Source: JAPPHA01 sp965242975 (GTDB lineage: Bacteria; Pseudomonadota; Alphaproteobacteria; Rhodobacterales; Rhodobacteraceae). From it: 64,000 bases of DNA. Made by a program: the position numbers and the translations under genes. The stretch is from contig CBDETS010000007.1 of assembly GCA_965242975.1 (NCBI GenBank), positions 744,001 to 808,000 of the forward strand, written 5' to 3'. Below the pieces are notes generated by a model, which was given only the letters and a program-made list of their open reading frames with translations, was not told where the DNA came from and made no database searches. This document shows positions 1 to 8,665 of the stretch, in pieces (position 1 is the first letter of the stretch; the number at the start of each line of letters is the position of its first letter).

Positions 1-992
1 TTCCCAACCGTTCCGTGTCCCTTCAGAATCGATCGTACGACACGTTCGCGATCCTGAATGAACTGCATCCCCTTGACGAAGTCGTCGTTCGATCCTGGAT
101 CCGTGTTTTTCAGGATGCAGACGCCGCCATACAAACCGGATGGCGTGGAGACCAACCTGACGCCTTCCGCCTGGTCGACGAGATCAATGCTCTTGGCGTC
201 GACGTTGACGATCAGGTCGACATCGCCCGCGATGAGCGCATTGACTCGTGCGATGGGATCCGTGATCGCTGTGATTTCGAGGGCATCGAAATTTGGCCCG
301 TCACGCCAGTAGTTGGGATTCCGAGAGTGTACGGAACGAACGCCCGGCTCGAATGACTCAAGCACGTACGGGCCGGTTCCGATTCCCTGTCGAAAGTCCT
401 CGGTGTCAATCTTTGCGATCTTGAACTGCTTTTCACCGAGCTTGATGGGCAAGTCGGAGTCCGGCGAATTGAGTTCGGCTTTGACAGTATGGCTGTCGAC
501 TTTTCGCCACTCCTTCACGGAGGCGACAAGGGCCTTGGCCGTCGAGGGAGATTCTTCGCCAAGATGCCGGTTCATGGTCCAGACAACATCATCAGCGGTC
601 AGTGGCGAGCCATCGTGGAATTCGACACCCTTTCGAATCTTGAAAGTGAATTCGGTCGCATCTGAATTGACGCTCCATTCCTCGGCGAGTTCGGGATGGA
701 GAGTCATGTCATCCAGAATCTGGGTCAGGTTGTTGTAGGTTGCCCGTCCCCGCGTGTAGTCGATACCCGACGTGAACAGCATCGGATCCATCTGGTCGTC
801 AGGACCGTGCAGGTTATTGGCAAACACGACCGAGCCGCCCTTGCGGGGCGTAGCCGCGAGAGCGCTGGCCGATGACAGATATCCTTCTGCGGCAACCGCT
901 GATACGCCAAGTGCACTCATTGCCGTCAGGAAATCACGACGGCTGATCCCGCCGTCTCGAAATCGTTGTTGTAAAGCTCTTATGTCTTTCAT
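1..992 (-). CDS. ABC transporter substrate-binding protein, family 5 (5' part; runs off the window)
   Basis: Periplasmic binding protein of a peptide/opine-type ABC importer. Read on the minus strand from the ATG at 992, it stays open to base 1, giving about 330 residues of a protein normally 500-540 long; the C-terminus lies outside. The N-terminus has a twin-arginine motif (SRRDFL, residues 17-22) followed by a hydrophobic Ala-rich stretch, so Tat export is likely. The family 5 pattern is clear: an early segment on initial docking (LAEEWSVNSD), then FKIRKGVEFHDGSPLTADDV and later GTGPYVLESFEPG. A GGAG element lies 8 bases before the ATG. The permease and ATPase genes are not in view, so the substrate cannot be named. 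Confidence 0.9.
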   Translation of the reverse strand, partial: MKDIRALQQRFRDGGISRRDFLTAMSALGVSAVAAEGYLSSASALAATPRKGGSVVFANNLHGPDDQMDPMLFTSGIDYTRGRATYNNLTQILDDMTLHPELAEEWSVNSDATEFTFKIRKGVEFHDGSPLTADDVVWTMNRHLGEESPSTAKALVASVKEWRKVDSHTVKAELNSPDSDLPIKLGEKQFKIAKIDTEDFRQGIGTGPYVLESFEPGVRSVHSRNPNYWRDGPNFDALEITAITDPIARVNALIAGDVDLIVNVDAKSIDLVDQAEGVRLVSTPSGLYGGVCILKNTDPGSNDDFVKGMQFIQDRERVVRSILKGHGTVG

Positions 993-1431
993 TTCATTTG
1001 CTCCGGTCCAATGTGAATATCATTGAAGGTTGTTAGGGATTACGCAACTTACGGCTTGTTTCCGGAAATGTCGAGTCGTGCTTCGATCAGACGGCCGGTC
1101 GTCAGCTGCTGCGACGCGGGCAAAGCGGGGTCGAAATCAACCGACTTGGCACAGGAACGCGGGGCGGAAACTTCCGGCGCACGGAAATTCCGGCACGATG
1201 ATTGCGGAGAATCTGGCCGCACCCGAAGAGGGACCGGGGAAGTCCGATTTTGCACGAAGTCGAGCAGAATCCATGTGCCGGTTTTCGACGCCAGATTGAA
1301 TCGAGTGGCGAACTCCGGGACCGGAAGCCGTGGACAGTTCGCGATTTGCCTGGTCCTGTCTGCGCGATCGAAAACGGCGCCCGAAGGTAGCCCGGTGAAT
1401 GACCGGGAACGCCAGGGCCGTTCGGTTCGCC
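993..1431. other. intergenic region, no supported gene
   Basis: 439 bases between the start of the binding-protein gene and the end of miaA. Several overlapping open frames exist on both strands, but none shows a recognisable family, a ribosome site or a membrane/export signal. They look like chance frames of GC-rich DNA. The upstream end must carry the promoter of the binding-protein gene, but I see no convincing -35/-10 pair. Confidence 0.5.
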
Positions 1432-2358
1432 CTAAAGCCTTTGGCACAGGACCCCGGCGCAGACGCCTGCCGGGACACGTTCCCAGTCGGCCATCTTGTT
1501 GCGAAACCAGGTCCTTTGGCGTTTCGCAAACTGCCGGGTGCGCATGGTTGCCAACTCGATCGCCTCGTGAAGCGAAAGGTCGCCTTTGACGAACGAAACG
1601 AGTTCCCCGGCCCCGAGCGCCTTGCACGACGGTTTTCGGCGATGGAAACCGGAGTCCAGGGCCGAACGGACTTCATCAAGCGCTCCATGGGCAACCATGT
1701 GTTCAAATCTGCGCGTGATGCGGGGCGAAAGCCATTCTGCCGTCGCGTCAACGGCGAAGGCGTGAACGGAATCCGTGGGCAGGATCGGGGAATGCGGGGT
1801 ACGGCGCCATTCCGCCAAACCGATTCCGGTTGCCTTCAACACCTCCCACGCTCGTTGGGCGCGAGCTGGATTGCAGACATCGATCGTGTTGGCGGTTTCA
1901 GGATCGCTTTCGAGCAAATCCTCGCCAAACCGCTCCGGGGAATCGCGGCGTATCCGGTTGGCCTCCTCGCGCACGATCCGCGGTGTTTCAGGGATGTCGA
2001 TCAAACCGGTAGTCAGGGAAGTCAGGTAGAGCCCGGTTCCCCCGACGATGATCGGACGCTGGCGGCGTGACCGGCAATTCGCAAGAACGGACTTCAGATC
2101 GCGCAGCCATCCGCCCACCGAGTATGGCTCGTTCATGCCGACGTGGCCGAAGAGTCGGTGCGGGCAAGTCGTCATGTCATGGTCGCTTGGTCGTGCCGTC
2201 AGGACCTTCCAGCACGCGTAGACTTGCAGGGCGTCGGCGTTGATGATGCATCCGCCCGTGTGACGGGCAAGCTCAAGGGCCAACGAAGATTTGCCGGAAG
2301 CAGTTGGCCCGGCAATCAGTATCGGGCGTCCAGGCTCGCTCATCATGAGGTAATGCAT
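1432..2358 (-). CDS. miaA: tRNA dimethylallyltransferase MiaA
   Basis: Transfers the dimethylallyl group of DMAPP to N6 of A37 in tRNAs reading UNN codons. The 308-residue protein has the P-loop IAGPTASGKSSLA near residue 16, the DALQVY substrate motif, the VGGTGLYLTSL segment and the C-terminal TRQFAKRQRTWFRN tRNA-binding stretch, all in the family order. The start is uncertain: the first ATG (2358) and two ATGs 12-15 bases downstream are all possible and none has a good ribosome site. It is divergent from pyrH and shares a 316-base upstream region with it. The product uses DMAPP, made by the pathway to which dxr and ispDF in this window belong. Confidence 0.95.
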   Translation of the reverse strand: MHYLMMSEPGRPILIAGPTASGKSSLALELARHTGGCIINADALQVYACWKVLTARPSDHDMTTCPHRLFGHVGMNEPYSVGGWLRDLKSVLANCRSRRQRPIIVGGTGLYLTSLTTGLIDIPETPRIVREEANRIRRDSPERFGEDLLESDPETANTIDVCNPARAQRAWEVLKATGIGLAEWRRTPHSPILPTDSVHAFAVDATAEWLSPRITRRFEHMVAHGALDEVRSALDSGFHRRKPSCKALGAGELVSFVKGDLSLHEAIELATMRTRQFAKRQRTWFRNKMADWERVPAGVCAGVLCQRL

Positions 2359-2674
2359 TAATGCTGAGGCCGATTATGTCAATTCGGTTCGTTGCGGACC
2401 TTCGCACGTGCCGTGTGCACGATTGTCCGTGACTCGGTTCCGGGTCCGCAGATCTGAACCTGCAATCTGTATCGGGTTCTTGCGGCCGGTGTGGTGCCGG
2501 GCTTCGAACGCAAAGTGAGAGGTTGCAGCGGCCACTCTCAATCGGGGATGGCTGCCGCGGAACCCGAGGAATCCTCGATTTCATTGACGATTGCCCGGGA
2601 CGGGAGGGATTTTCGGACTTTCGCCGTTGAAAAAAACCTGCGATTGCGACAGTCAGTATCAAAGGTAGGAGAAC
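2359..2674. other. divergent intergenic region miaA/pyrH
   Basis: 316 bases that must contain the outward promoters of miaA and the pyrH operon. A TTGACA lies on the minus strand at 2377-2382 but has no good -10 at the right distance. A TTGACG on the plus strand at 2584-2589 is likewise without a convincing -10. rpsB and tsf, which often precede pyrH, are not here. I see no gene. Confidence 0.5.
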
Positions 2675-3454
2675 GTGGTGACGGTCAAAGGGATGTCGGA
2701 CGTCAAGCCGGGTACATCGGACCCGGGACCGTCACTCAGGTACAAGCGGGTGCTGTTGAAGATTTCGGGTGAATCGCTGATGGGCGACCTCGGATTCGGC
2801 CTTCATCCGCCGACGGTTCGCCATATTGCGGAAGAGATCGGAACCGTCCGATCGCTTGGGGTCGAGTTGTGCCTCGTCGTCGGCGGGGGGAACATCTACC
2901 GGGGAATCCAGGGCTCGGCAGACGGCGTCGCACGCACGACGGCCGATTACATGGGCATGCTCGCGACGGTCATGAATGCACTCGCGCTGCAGGGCGCGCT
3001 GGAATCGATGGGCGTTTTCACCCGGGTTGCGTCGGCAATTCCGATGGATGAAGTCTGTGAACCCTACATCTGGCGCCGGGCCGTCCGCCACCTGGAAAAA
3101 GGACGCGTCTGCATCTTTGCTGCCGGTACCGGGAATCCCTATTTCACCACCGACACGGCTGCGGCACTCCGGGCCAGTGAAATGGCCTGCGAGGCAATTC
3201 TGAAAGGCACGCAGGTCGACGGCGTGTACGACAAGGACCCGAAGATTCACTCCGATGCACGGCGTTTCGACCAGGTCAGCTATGACGAGGTGTTGCAGAG
3301 GAATCTCAAGGTCATGGACGCATCCGCGATTGCCCTGGCTCGTGACAACGGATTGCCGATCGTTGTATTTTCTCTCAAGGAATCAGGCGGTCTTGCGGGA
3401 ATCCTTCGCGGAGAGGGAAGGTTTTCCGTCGTCGGCGGAACCGGGACTCGTTAA
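2675..3454 (+). CDS. pyrH: UMP kinase PyrH
   Basis: Phosphorylates UMP to UDP with ATP, an essential step of pyrimidine nucleotide supply, as a cytosolic hexamer. The 259-residue protein has the amino-acid-kinase fold signatures: KRVLLKISGESLMGD at the N-terminus, LVVGGGNIYRG, DYMGMLATVMNALALQ and FAAGTGNPYFTTDTAAALRA. The reading frame opens with GTGGTG after AGGAG; the second GTG (2678) is better spaced from the ribosome site than the first, and an ATG at 2693 is also possible. The N-terminal tail of about 20 residues before the kinase core is longer than in E. coli. First gene of the envelope operon, 86 bases before frr. Confidence 0.96.
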   Translation: MVTVKGMSDVKPGTSDPGPSLRYKRVLLKISGESLMGDLGFGLHPPTVRHIAEEIGTVRSLGVELCLVVGGGNIYRGIQGSADGVARTTADYMGMLATVMNALALQGALESMGVFTRVASAIPMDEVCEPYIWRRAVRHLEKGRVCIFAAGTGNPYFTTDTAAALRASEMACEAILKGTQVDGVYDKDPKIHSDARRFDQVSYDEVLQRNLKVMDASAIALARDNGLPIVVFSLKESGGLAGILRGEGRFSVVGGTGTR

Positions 3455-3540
3455 ACGGCGGAACCGGACCGTGACGCGGCAATGCAAAACATGCGGTTCG
3501 GACGATGCCGGCGCCTGGCAGGCACCCGAAGGAGAAGCCA

Positions 3541-4101
3541 ATGGCTGATATTGATATCGATGTCGATGATCTCAAACGCCGAATGGATGGTGCCGTCTCG
3601 GTTCTCAGGCAGGAATTCGCGGGTCTCAGAACCGGACGTGCGTCGATTGCGATTCTGGATCCGGTCACGGTTCCGGCCTATGGATCCCAGCTTCCCGTAA
3701 ACCAGTGCGCCACGATCAATGTGCCTGATCCGCGGATGATCACGGTCAATGTCTGGGACAGGAGCCTGGTGTCCGCGGTCGACAAGGCGATCAGGGACTC
3801 CGGTCTTGGGCTCAACCCGGTTGTCGATGGAACGATCCTCCGCTTGCCGATTCCGGAACTCAACGAGGAGAGGCGCGCGGAACTCGCCCGTGTTGCAGGA
3901 AAGTATGCGGAAGGCGCCCGAATTGCTGTTCGAAATGTTCGTCGTGACGGAATGGACCAGGTCAAGGCGGCCAAGGGCGAAGGCATGAGTGAAGACGACC
4001 AGCGGCTCTGGTCCGACGAGATACAGGTCTTGACCGACGAAACGATTGCGTCAATTGACGAAGCTCTCAAGGTCAAGCAGGAAGAGATCATGCAGGTTTG
4101 A
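3541..4101 (+). CDS. frr: ribosome-recycling factor Frr
   Basis: Works with EF-G to split the post-termination ribosome. The start chosen is the ATG at 3541, preceded by GAAGGAG; this gives 186 residues, the normal length, whereas an upstream in-frame ATG would add an odd 12-residue tail. The sequence has the family pattern MDGAVSVLRQEFAGLRTGRA and, near the C-terminus, VRNVRRDGMDQVKAAKGEG and DEIQVLTDETIASID. It lies between pyrH and uppS as in most Proteobacteria and is probably co-transcribed with them. Confidence 0.97.
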   Translation: MADIDIDVDDLKRRMDGAVSVLRQEFAGLRTGRASIAILDPVTVPAYGSQLPVNQCATINVPDPRMITVNVWDRSLVSAVDKAIRDSGLGLNPVVDGTILRLPIPELNEERRAELARVAGKYAEGARIAVRNVRRDGMDQVKAAKGEGMSEDDQRLWSDEIQVLTDETIASIDEALKVKQEEIMQV

Positions 4102-4140
4102 CCGACCGGCCTGATTTCCCTTAGCAGCGCGGGATTTCGA

Positions 4141-4881
4141 ATGTCCGAAACGGCGCCCGGAAATGCGAACGCATTGCCGAGGTCGGTTGCCATCATAATG
4201 GATGGGAATGGCCGTTGGGCCCTGCGTCGAGGGATGGAGAGGATCCACGGACATGTCAGGGGGGCGGCCCGCGTTCGGGAGATCCTCCAGGCGTCGCTCG
4301 ACACCGGGATCGAATACCTGACCCTTTTCGCGTTCTCCACGGAAAACAGCAAACGCTCCGAAGAAGAAGTTGCCGCGCTCATGGGCCTTTTTCACAAGTA
4401 CGTTCGGTCGGAGGCACGGCAGTTGGTCGAAGTCGGAATCCGGGTCCGTTTTATCGGCGACTTGTCCAGCCTTGACAGCAGGCTGCAGGAACTGGCGCAC
4501 TGGCTGGAAAGGGAGACTGCGCACAATTCCAGGCTGAACTTGACCGTTGCCCTGTATTACGGGGCGCGGGACGAGATCACCAGGACGGTTCGGAAAATTG
4601 CGGCTGCCGTACGCGCGGGCGAGATTGACCCTGACAGCATTTCTGAGGAGACGATTTCTTCTTTTCTGGATACTTCCGAGGTGCCGGACCCTGACCTCGT
4701 GATCCGGACGTCCGGCGAAATGCGGCTCTCGAACTTCCTGCTGTGGCAGTCGGCCTATGCCGAGTATGTGTTCGTGAAGACGGATTGGCCGGATTTTTCG
4801 GCCGATTTGTTTCTCAATGTGCTTGAGCAGTACAGCCGGCGAGAGCGTCGGTTTGGCAAGGTTGCGGGAATTTCGGCATGA
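4141..4881 (+). CDS. uppS: undecaprenyl diphosphate synthase (isoprenyl transferase) UppS
   Basis: cis-Prenyltransferase that builds the C55 carrier lipid for peptidoglycan and polysaccharide export. The 246-residue protein shows the catalytic IIMDGNGRWA near residue 20, the LTLFAFSTENSKRS motif and the C-terminal IRTSGEMRLSNFLLWQSAYA that closes the active site. It starts with ATG 40 bases after frr and its stop overlaps the cdsA start by four bases, so translation of the two is probably coupled. Confidence 0.97.
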   Translation: MSETAPGNANALPRSVAIIMDGNGRWALRRGMERIHGHVRGAARVREILQASLDTGIEYLTLFAFSTENSKRSEEEVAALMGLFHKYVRSEARQLVEVGIRVRFIGDLSSLDSRLQELAHWLERETAHNSRLNLTVALYYGARDEITRTVRKIAAAVRAGEIDPDSISEETISSFLDTSEVPDPDLVIRTSGEMRLSNFLLWQSAYAEYVFVKTDWPDFSADLFLNVLEQYSRRERRFGKVAGISA

Positions 4882-5681
4882 CGAAGTTCCGGTTGCGGTT
4901 GAGTTTCGACGATCTTGGCGTACGCATCCTGTCTTCGGCGATCCTTGCAGCTGTTGGACTGGCCTCGCTGTGGTTGGGCGGCCCGTTACTGGTCGGAATC
5001 CTCTCGGTCGCCGGGGCGGTGGTCTCGTGGGAAATTGCGGCGATGCACTGGAAGGACACCGGGCAAGTCCACGCGCTTCTGTTAGGTGTCGCTGTGGGTG
5101 CCGCCCTGCTTTTTTTCCTTGTCCCAGGTTTTCACTGGATCGGGGCCATGTTCGGTGCCATCGTCATCGCGTTTGTCATGACGAAGCCGGCGCCCGTCGT
5201 GGTCATCGCGGCGTTGGCGATCGTTGTTGCGGGGTTTTGGGGCCTTGCGACGATCACGGCGGAATGCGGCCCGACATTGGCGTTTTTTGTTGTCTTGGTC
5301 GTCATTGCGACCGATACGGGAGGGTACATGGTCGGCCGTCTTGTGGGCGGGCCGAAATTTTGGCCCGCTGTCAGTCCGAACAAGACGTGGTCAGGGGTCC
5401 TCGGAGGGTGGCTCATGGCCGTCGGAGTCGGTACGGTTTTCTGGATGTCGGGTTTGACCGAGATCAATGCGCTCGTGTTCGCGATCGTCCTGTCGGTGTT
5501 CGCCCAGGCCGGGGACCTGGCGGAATCGGCGATGAAACGCGGGGCAGGGGCCAAGGACGGCAGCCGCCTGATCCCCGGACACGGCGGGTTCATCGACCGT
5601 TTCGATGGCCTGGTCGCCGCGTGCTGTTTCGGCTTGGTGATGTGTTCGGGCGGAATTCTGGCGCAACTGGTTTCAGACTGA
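4878..5681 (+). CDS. cdsA: phosphatidate cytidylyltransferase CdsA
   Basis: Makes CDP-diacylglycerol from phosphatidic acid and CTP, the branch point of phospholipid synthesis, in the inner membrane. The 267-residue protein is almost entirely hydrophobic helices and ends with the CDS signature: GDLAESAMKRGAGAKDGSR followed by LIPGHGGFIDRFDGL. The ATG overlaps the uppS stop (ATGA). dxr follows 22 bases later. Its product feeds the PgpA reaction encoded elsewhere in the window. Confidence 0.96.
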   Translation: MTKFRLRLSFDDLGVRILSSAILAAVGLASLWLGGPLLVGILSVAGAVVSWEIAAMHWKDTGQVHALLLGVAVGAALLFFLVPGFHWIGAMFGAIVIAFVMTKPAPVVVIAALAIVVAGFWGLATITAECGPTLAFFVVLVVIATDTGGYMVGRLVGGPKFWPAVSPNKTWSGVLGGWLMAVGVGTVFWMSGLTEINALVFAIVLSVFAQAGDLAESAMKRGAGAKDGSRLIPGHGGFIDRFDGLVAACCFGLVMCSGGILAQLVSD

Positions 5682-5703
5682 ATACGCTTCCCGGGATTGA
5701 GCG

Positions 5704-6876
5704 ATGCGGAGAATTTCGATTTTTGGATCAACCGGCTCAGTCGGGCGGTCGACGGTCGATGTCATTCAGCTGGATAGAGCCGCATACGAAGTCGTGGCAC
5801 TCACCGGTGGTTCCAACGTCGAACTTCTGGCGAAACAGGCACTGGACCTGCGACCTGAAGTTGCCGTCATAGCCAATGAAGACCTGGTGGGCGACCTTTC
5901 CCGTGCACTCGAAGGGAGCGGCGTTTTGGCGGCTGGCGGCCGCGAGGCCCTGCTCGAGGTTGCCGACCGACCGGTTGACTGGTTCATGTCGGCAATTGTC
6001 GGGTTTGCCGGGCTGGCAGTCAGCCTCAGGGCAGCCGTTTCGGCCAAAGTCCTGGCCCTCGCGAACAAGGAGTCCCTGGTGTGTGGCGGCTCCCTCCTGA
6101 AGAGTGCGTGCGCCGAATCAGGTTGCCGGCTGATCCCGGTTGACAGCGAGCACTCGGCTTTGTTCCAGATTTTCGAAGCCACGAACTACAACGGCGTCGA
6201 GCGGGTTTACCTGACGGCCTCGGGGGGGCCGTTCCTGAGATCGCCGATCGAACAGCTTGCGTCGGTCACACCCGAACAGGCGGCGAACCATCCCAATTGG
6301 GACATGGGCACCCGTATATCGATCGACAGCGCATCAATGTTCAATAAGGCTTTGGAAATCATTGAATTGAAGGAATTGTTTCCTGTTGACCGGAAGCGGA
6401 TTCGGGTCTTGATCCACCCACAATCCCTTGTTCACGGTCTCGTGTCATTCATTGACCGGGGAATATTTGCGCACATCGGACCCGTCGACATGAGACATCC
6501 GATCAGCGTTGCGCTCGACTGGCCGATGCGTAAGGAGCAAAGTCTCGAGCCGGTAGACCTGACCGAACTTGGACCGCTCGAGTTTGAAAGGCCCGATGTC
6601 ACGAAGTTTCCGGCGCTTGAGCAGGCCGAGTTCGTCATGGAACTCGGAGGTCTTGCAGGCGCCGTGTTCAACGGAGCAAAGGAGCGCGCCCTGGACCACT
6701 TTATCGCGAGGACCATCAGGTTTACTGAAATGGCAGAGTTCGTCGGCAGGGTCTTGAGCCGGCACGCCGGGCACGTTTCGGGAGAGCAGTCGCCGTTCGA
6801 CCTCTCCGACGTCAGGTCGGCTGACCGTTGGGCACGATCCGTTTTCGACGAAATAGCAGCCCTAACCACCTCATAG
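5704..6876 (+). CDS. dxr: 1-deoxy-D-xylulose-5-phosphate reductoisomerase Dxr
   Basis: Converts DXP to MEP with NADPH, the committed step of the non-mevalonate isoprenoid pathway. The 390-residue protein opens with the nucleotide-binding ISIFGSTGSVGRSTVDV, has LANKESLVCGG, the metal/substrate segment IPVDSEHSALFQ and the flexible-loop region TASGGPFLR. It continues through NWDMGTRISIDSASMFNKALE to PQSLVHGLVSF. Together with ispDF (35699-36976) it covers three enzymatic steps of the pathway whose products are used by UppS and MiaA. Confidence 0.97.
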   Translation: MRRISIFGSTGSVGRSTVDVIQLDRAAYEVVALTGGSNVELLAKQALDLRPEVAVIANEDLVGDLSRALEGSGVLAAGGREALLEVADRPVDWFMSAIVGFAGLAVSLRAAVSAKVLALANKESLVCGGSLLKSACAESGCRLIPVDSEHSALFQIFEATNYNGVERVYLTASGGPFLRSPIEQLASVTPEQAANHPNWDMGTRISIDSASMFNKALEIIELKELFPVDRKRIRVLIHPQSLVHGLVSFIDRGIFAHIGPVDMRHPISVALDWPMRKEQSLEPVDLTELGPLEFERPDVTKFPALEQAEFVMELGGLAGAVFNGAKERALDHFIARTIRFTEMAEFVGRVLSRHAGHVSGEQSPFDLSDVRSADRWARSVFDEIAALTTS

Positions 6877-6890
6877 CCGGAAACGCACAA

Positions 6891-8300
6891 ATGCTTGACG
6901 CAATTTCCATGATCCCGGTCGTGGGGCCGGCCGCCTCCTACGCGATCCCGTTCATCTTTGTGCTTTCGGTGATCATTTTTGTTCATGAACTGGGCCATTA
7001 CGCGATCGGTCGCTGGTGCGGAATCGGCGTCGAGGTCTTTTCGGTCGGTTTCGGTCCAGTCGTTTGGTCGCGGCGCGACCGTAGGGGAACCGTATGGCAG
7101 GTCGCCGCCCTTCCCCTTGGCGGGTATGTCCGTTTCCTTGAGGATTCCGCGGGTGATGGAATCCGTGAACAGCCAGGGGTAAGCGAAGCCCGGGACCAGT
7201 TCGCGGACCTCCCTGGGAGAGTCGGCGGCAAACGCTTCGATGACGCGTCGGTCCTTCGACGTGCATTGACGGTTGCGGCTGGCCCGATGGCCAATTTCGT
7301 TCTTTCCGTGCTCCTGTTTGCAGGTCTCGCAACCGTCAACGGAGTTTCCACGGGCACCATGACGGTCGGTACCGTGCTGGACCTTCCGGGATTCGAATTC
7401 GGCGTACGACCGGGCGACCGCATCGTCGAGATCAATGGCACGGACGTCGTGGACTTCGCTGATGTTCAACGGTTGATCGCGGAACCTGTCACGTCCGGCC
7501 AGGAGAGCGGTCCCGGGGGTCGTACTTCGTCCGGGTCCGGCGTGACCGTCCGGTACGTGGTGGAACGGGACGGGAGGTTGCTGGAAATCGAGGGCGATTA
7601 CCCGCTGGTTCCATTTCTCTCGGGTGTCGAACCCCTGTCTCCTGCGAGTCGGGCCGGGTTGCGGACAGGTGATCTGATTCTGGAAGTCGACTCAAGGGCT
7701 GTGCGAAGGTTTTCCGATCTGCGGGAGGCCGTCCTCCGGGCCGGTGAGTCCGAAGTGGACATGCTGATCTGGCGCGATGGCGTGACGGTCCGTGTCCCGA
7801 TCATTCCGACGGAAAGAGACCGGGAGGTTGACGACGGGGTTTTCGAGAAACACGTCGCCATTGGCGTTCGCGGCAGGATCGCGTTCGATCCCGAGGTCGC
7901 GACACCAGGTCCGCTCCGTGCACTCGCCATCGGGTTTTCGACCGTGGTTTTTGTGATCGAGGTGTCCGTGGACGGGATCTACCACATGATTGCCGGCAAC
8001 ATCGGACTCGAGAACCTTCAGGGACCACTTGGCATCGCACATGTATCAGGAGACGTTGCATCAAACGGGTTTCTGGATCTTCTTTGGTTGCTCGGCGTCA
8101 TTTCCGTCGCGATCGGGATGTTGAACCTGTTGCCGATTCCGGTTCTGGATGGCGGCCACCTGATCATGTTCGCGTACGAAGCCGGTGTGGGTCGCCGTCC
8201 GAGCGAAAGGGTTCTCGGCATCTTGACGAGATTCGGCCTCATGGCCCTTGTCTGTCTGATGGTGTTCGCCACCTACAATGACATCCTGCGCCTTCTCTGA
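6891..8300 (+). CDS. rseP: site-2 zinc metalloprotease RseP
   Basis: Intramembrane protease that cuts anti-sigma factors in envelope-stress signalling and clears signal-peptide remnants. The ATG at 6891 gives 469 residues and puts the zinc motif HELGH at residues 32-36 inside the first membrane helix; a longer frame from 6828 would run back into dxr. Two PDZ domains follow, each with the usual pattern (GVRPGDRIVEINGTDVVDF and AGLRTGDLILEVDSRAVRRF). The C-terminal catalytic helix has NLLPIPVLDGGHL with the third zinc ligand. It sits 14 bases after dxr and upstream of bamA, the conserved order. No sigma-E or anti-sigma gene is in the window. Confidence 0.96.
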   Translation: MLDAISMIPVVGPAASYAIPFIFVLSVIIFVHELGHYAIGRWCGIGVEVFSVGFGPVVWSRRDRRGTVWQVAALPLGGYVRFLEDSAGDGIREQPGVSEARDQFADLPGRVGGKRFDDASVLRRALTVAAGPMANFVLSVLLFAGLATVNGVSTGTMTVGTVLDLPGFEFGVRPGDRIVEINGTDVVDFADVQRLIAEPVTSGQESGPGGRTSSGSGVTVRYVVERDGRLLEIEGDYPLVPFLSGVEPLSPASRAGLRTGDLILEVDSRAVRRFSDLREAVLRAGESEVDMLIWRDGVTVRVPIIPTERDREVDDGVFEKHVAIGVRGRIAFDPEVATPGPLRALAIGFSTVVFVIEVSVDGIYHMIAGNIGLENLQGPLGIAHVSGDVASNGFLDLLWLLGVISVAIGMLNLLPIPVLDGGHLIMFAYEAGVGRRPSERVLGILTRFGLMALVCLMVFATYNDILRLL

Positions 8301-8327
8301 ACCCGGTCAGTGCGCGCATTTCCGGGT

Positions 8328-8345
8328 TTCCGGCCCATGCCGGAA
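8328..8345 (+). terminator. stem-loop after rseP (weak terminator candidate)
   Basis: Perfect 7-base stem TTCCGGC/GCCGGAA with a CCAT loop, 28 bases after the rseP stop. There is no T-run after it, so it is at best a pause or partial terminator, or simply a processed mRNA structure. Confidence 0.25.
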
Positions 8346-8592
8346 CCGGGAACGCGGATGTCGTTCGTTCGAGACGAACGGTGTCGAAACGCCATCGTCG
8401 GCGAGACGGGCTACCTGATCAGCCGGCACCGGTCCGGCGCCTGTCCTGAGGCCATGACGACCGTTTGCCAAGGTGTTTCCGGCGACGCGCTGGCCAGCCT
8501 TTGCAGCACGAATTTCGGTTGAACGGCCGTGACCGGGCTTGCCGTCGTTCCGTCTCGGGATGGAACCGGCCATGCCGGTCGGTCACTGACAA

Positions 8593-8621
8593 TTGCAGGC
8601 ATGGGCGGTATGCAGTAGGAT
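8593..8621 (+). promoter_or_regulatory. candidate sigma-70 promoter of bamA
   Basis: TTGCAG, 17 bases, TAGGAT, ending 44 bases before the bamA start codon. Both hexamers match four of six consensus positions and the spacing is ideal, but this is pattern matching in GC-rich DNA and no operator is evident. Confidence 0.4.
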
Positions 8622-8665
8622 GCAAAGTCCTTGAAGATCGGTTTTTCTCATCCACGAGGGGTAGA

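Larger units (their letters stand above)
8301..8665. other. leader region between rseP and bamA
   Basis: 365 bases without a supported gene. It holds a hairpin near the rseP end and a plausible sigma-70 promoter close to bamA (both listed separately). It therefore looks like the point where bamA and the lipid A genes can be expressed independently of the upstream operon. Confidence 0.5.

Noticed and set aside
1023..1627. Overlapping 190-200 codon frames on both strands
   Set aside because: Mutually overlapping, rich in Arg and Ser, without ribosome sites or motifs; typical chance frames in GC-rich intergenic DNA.
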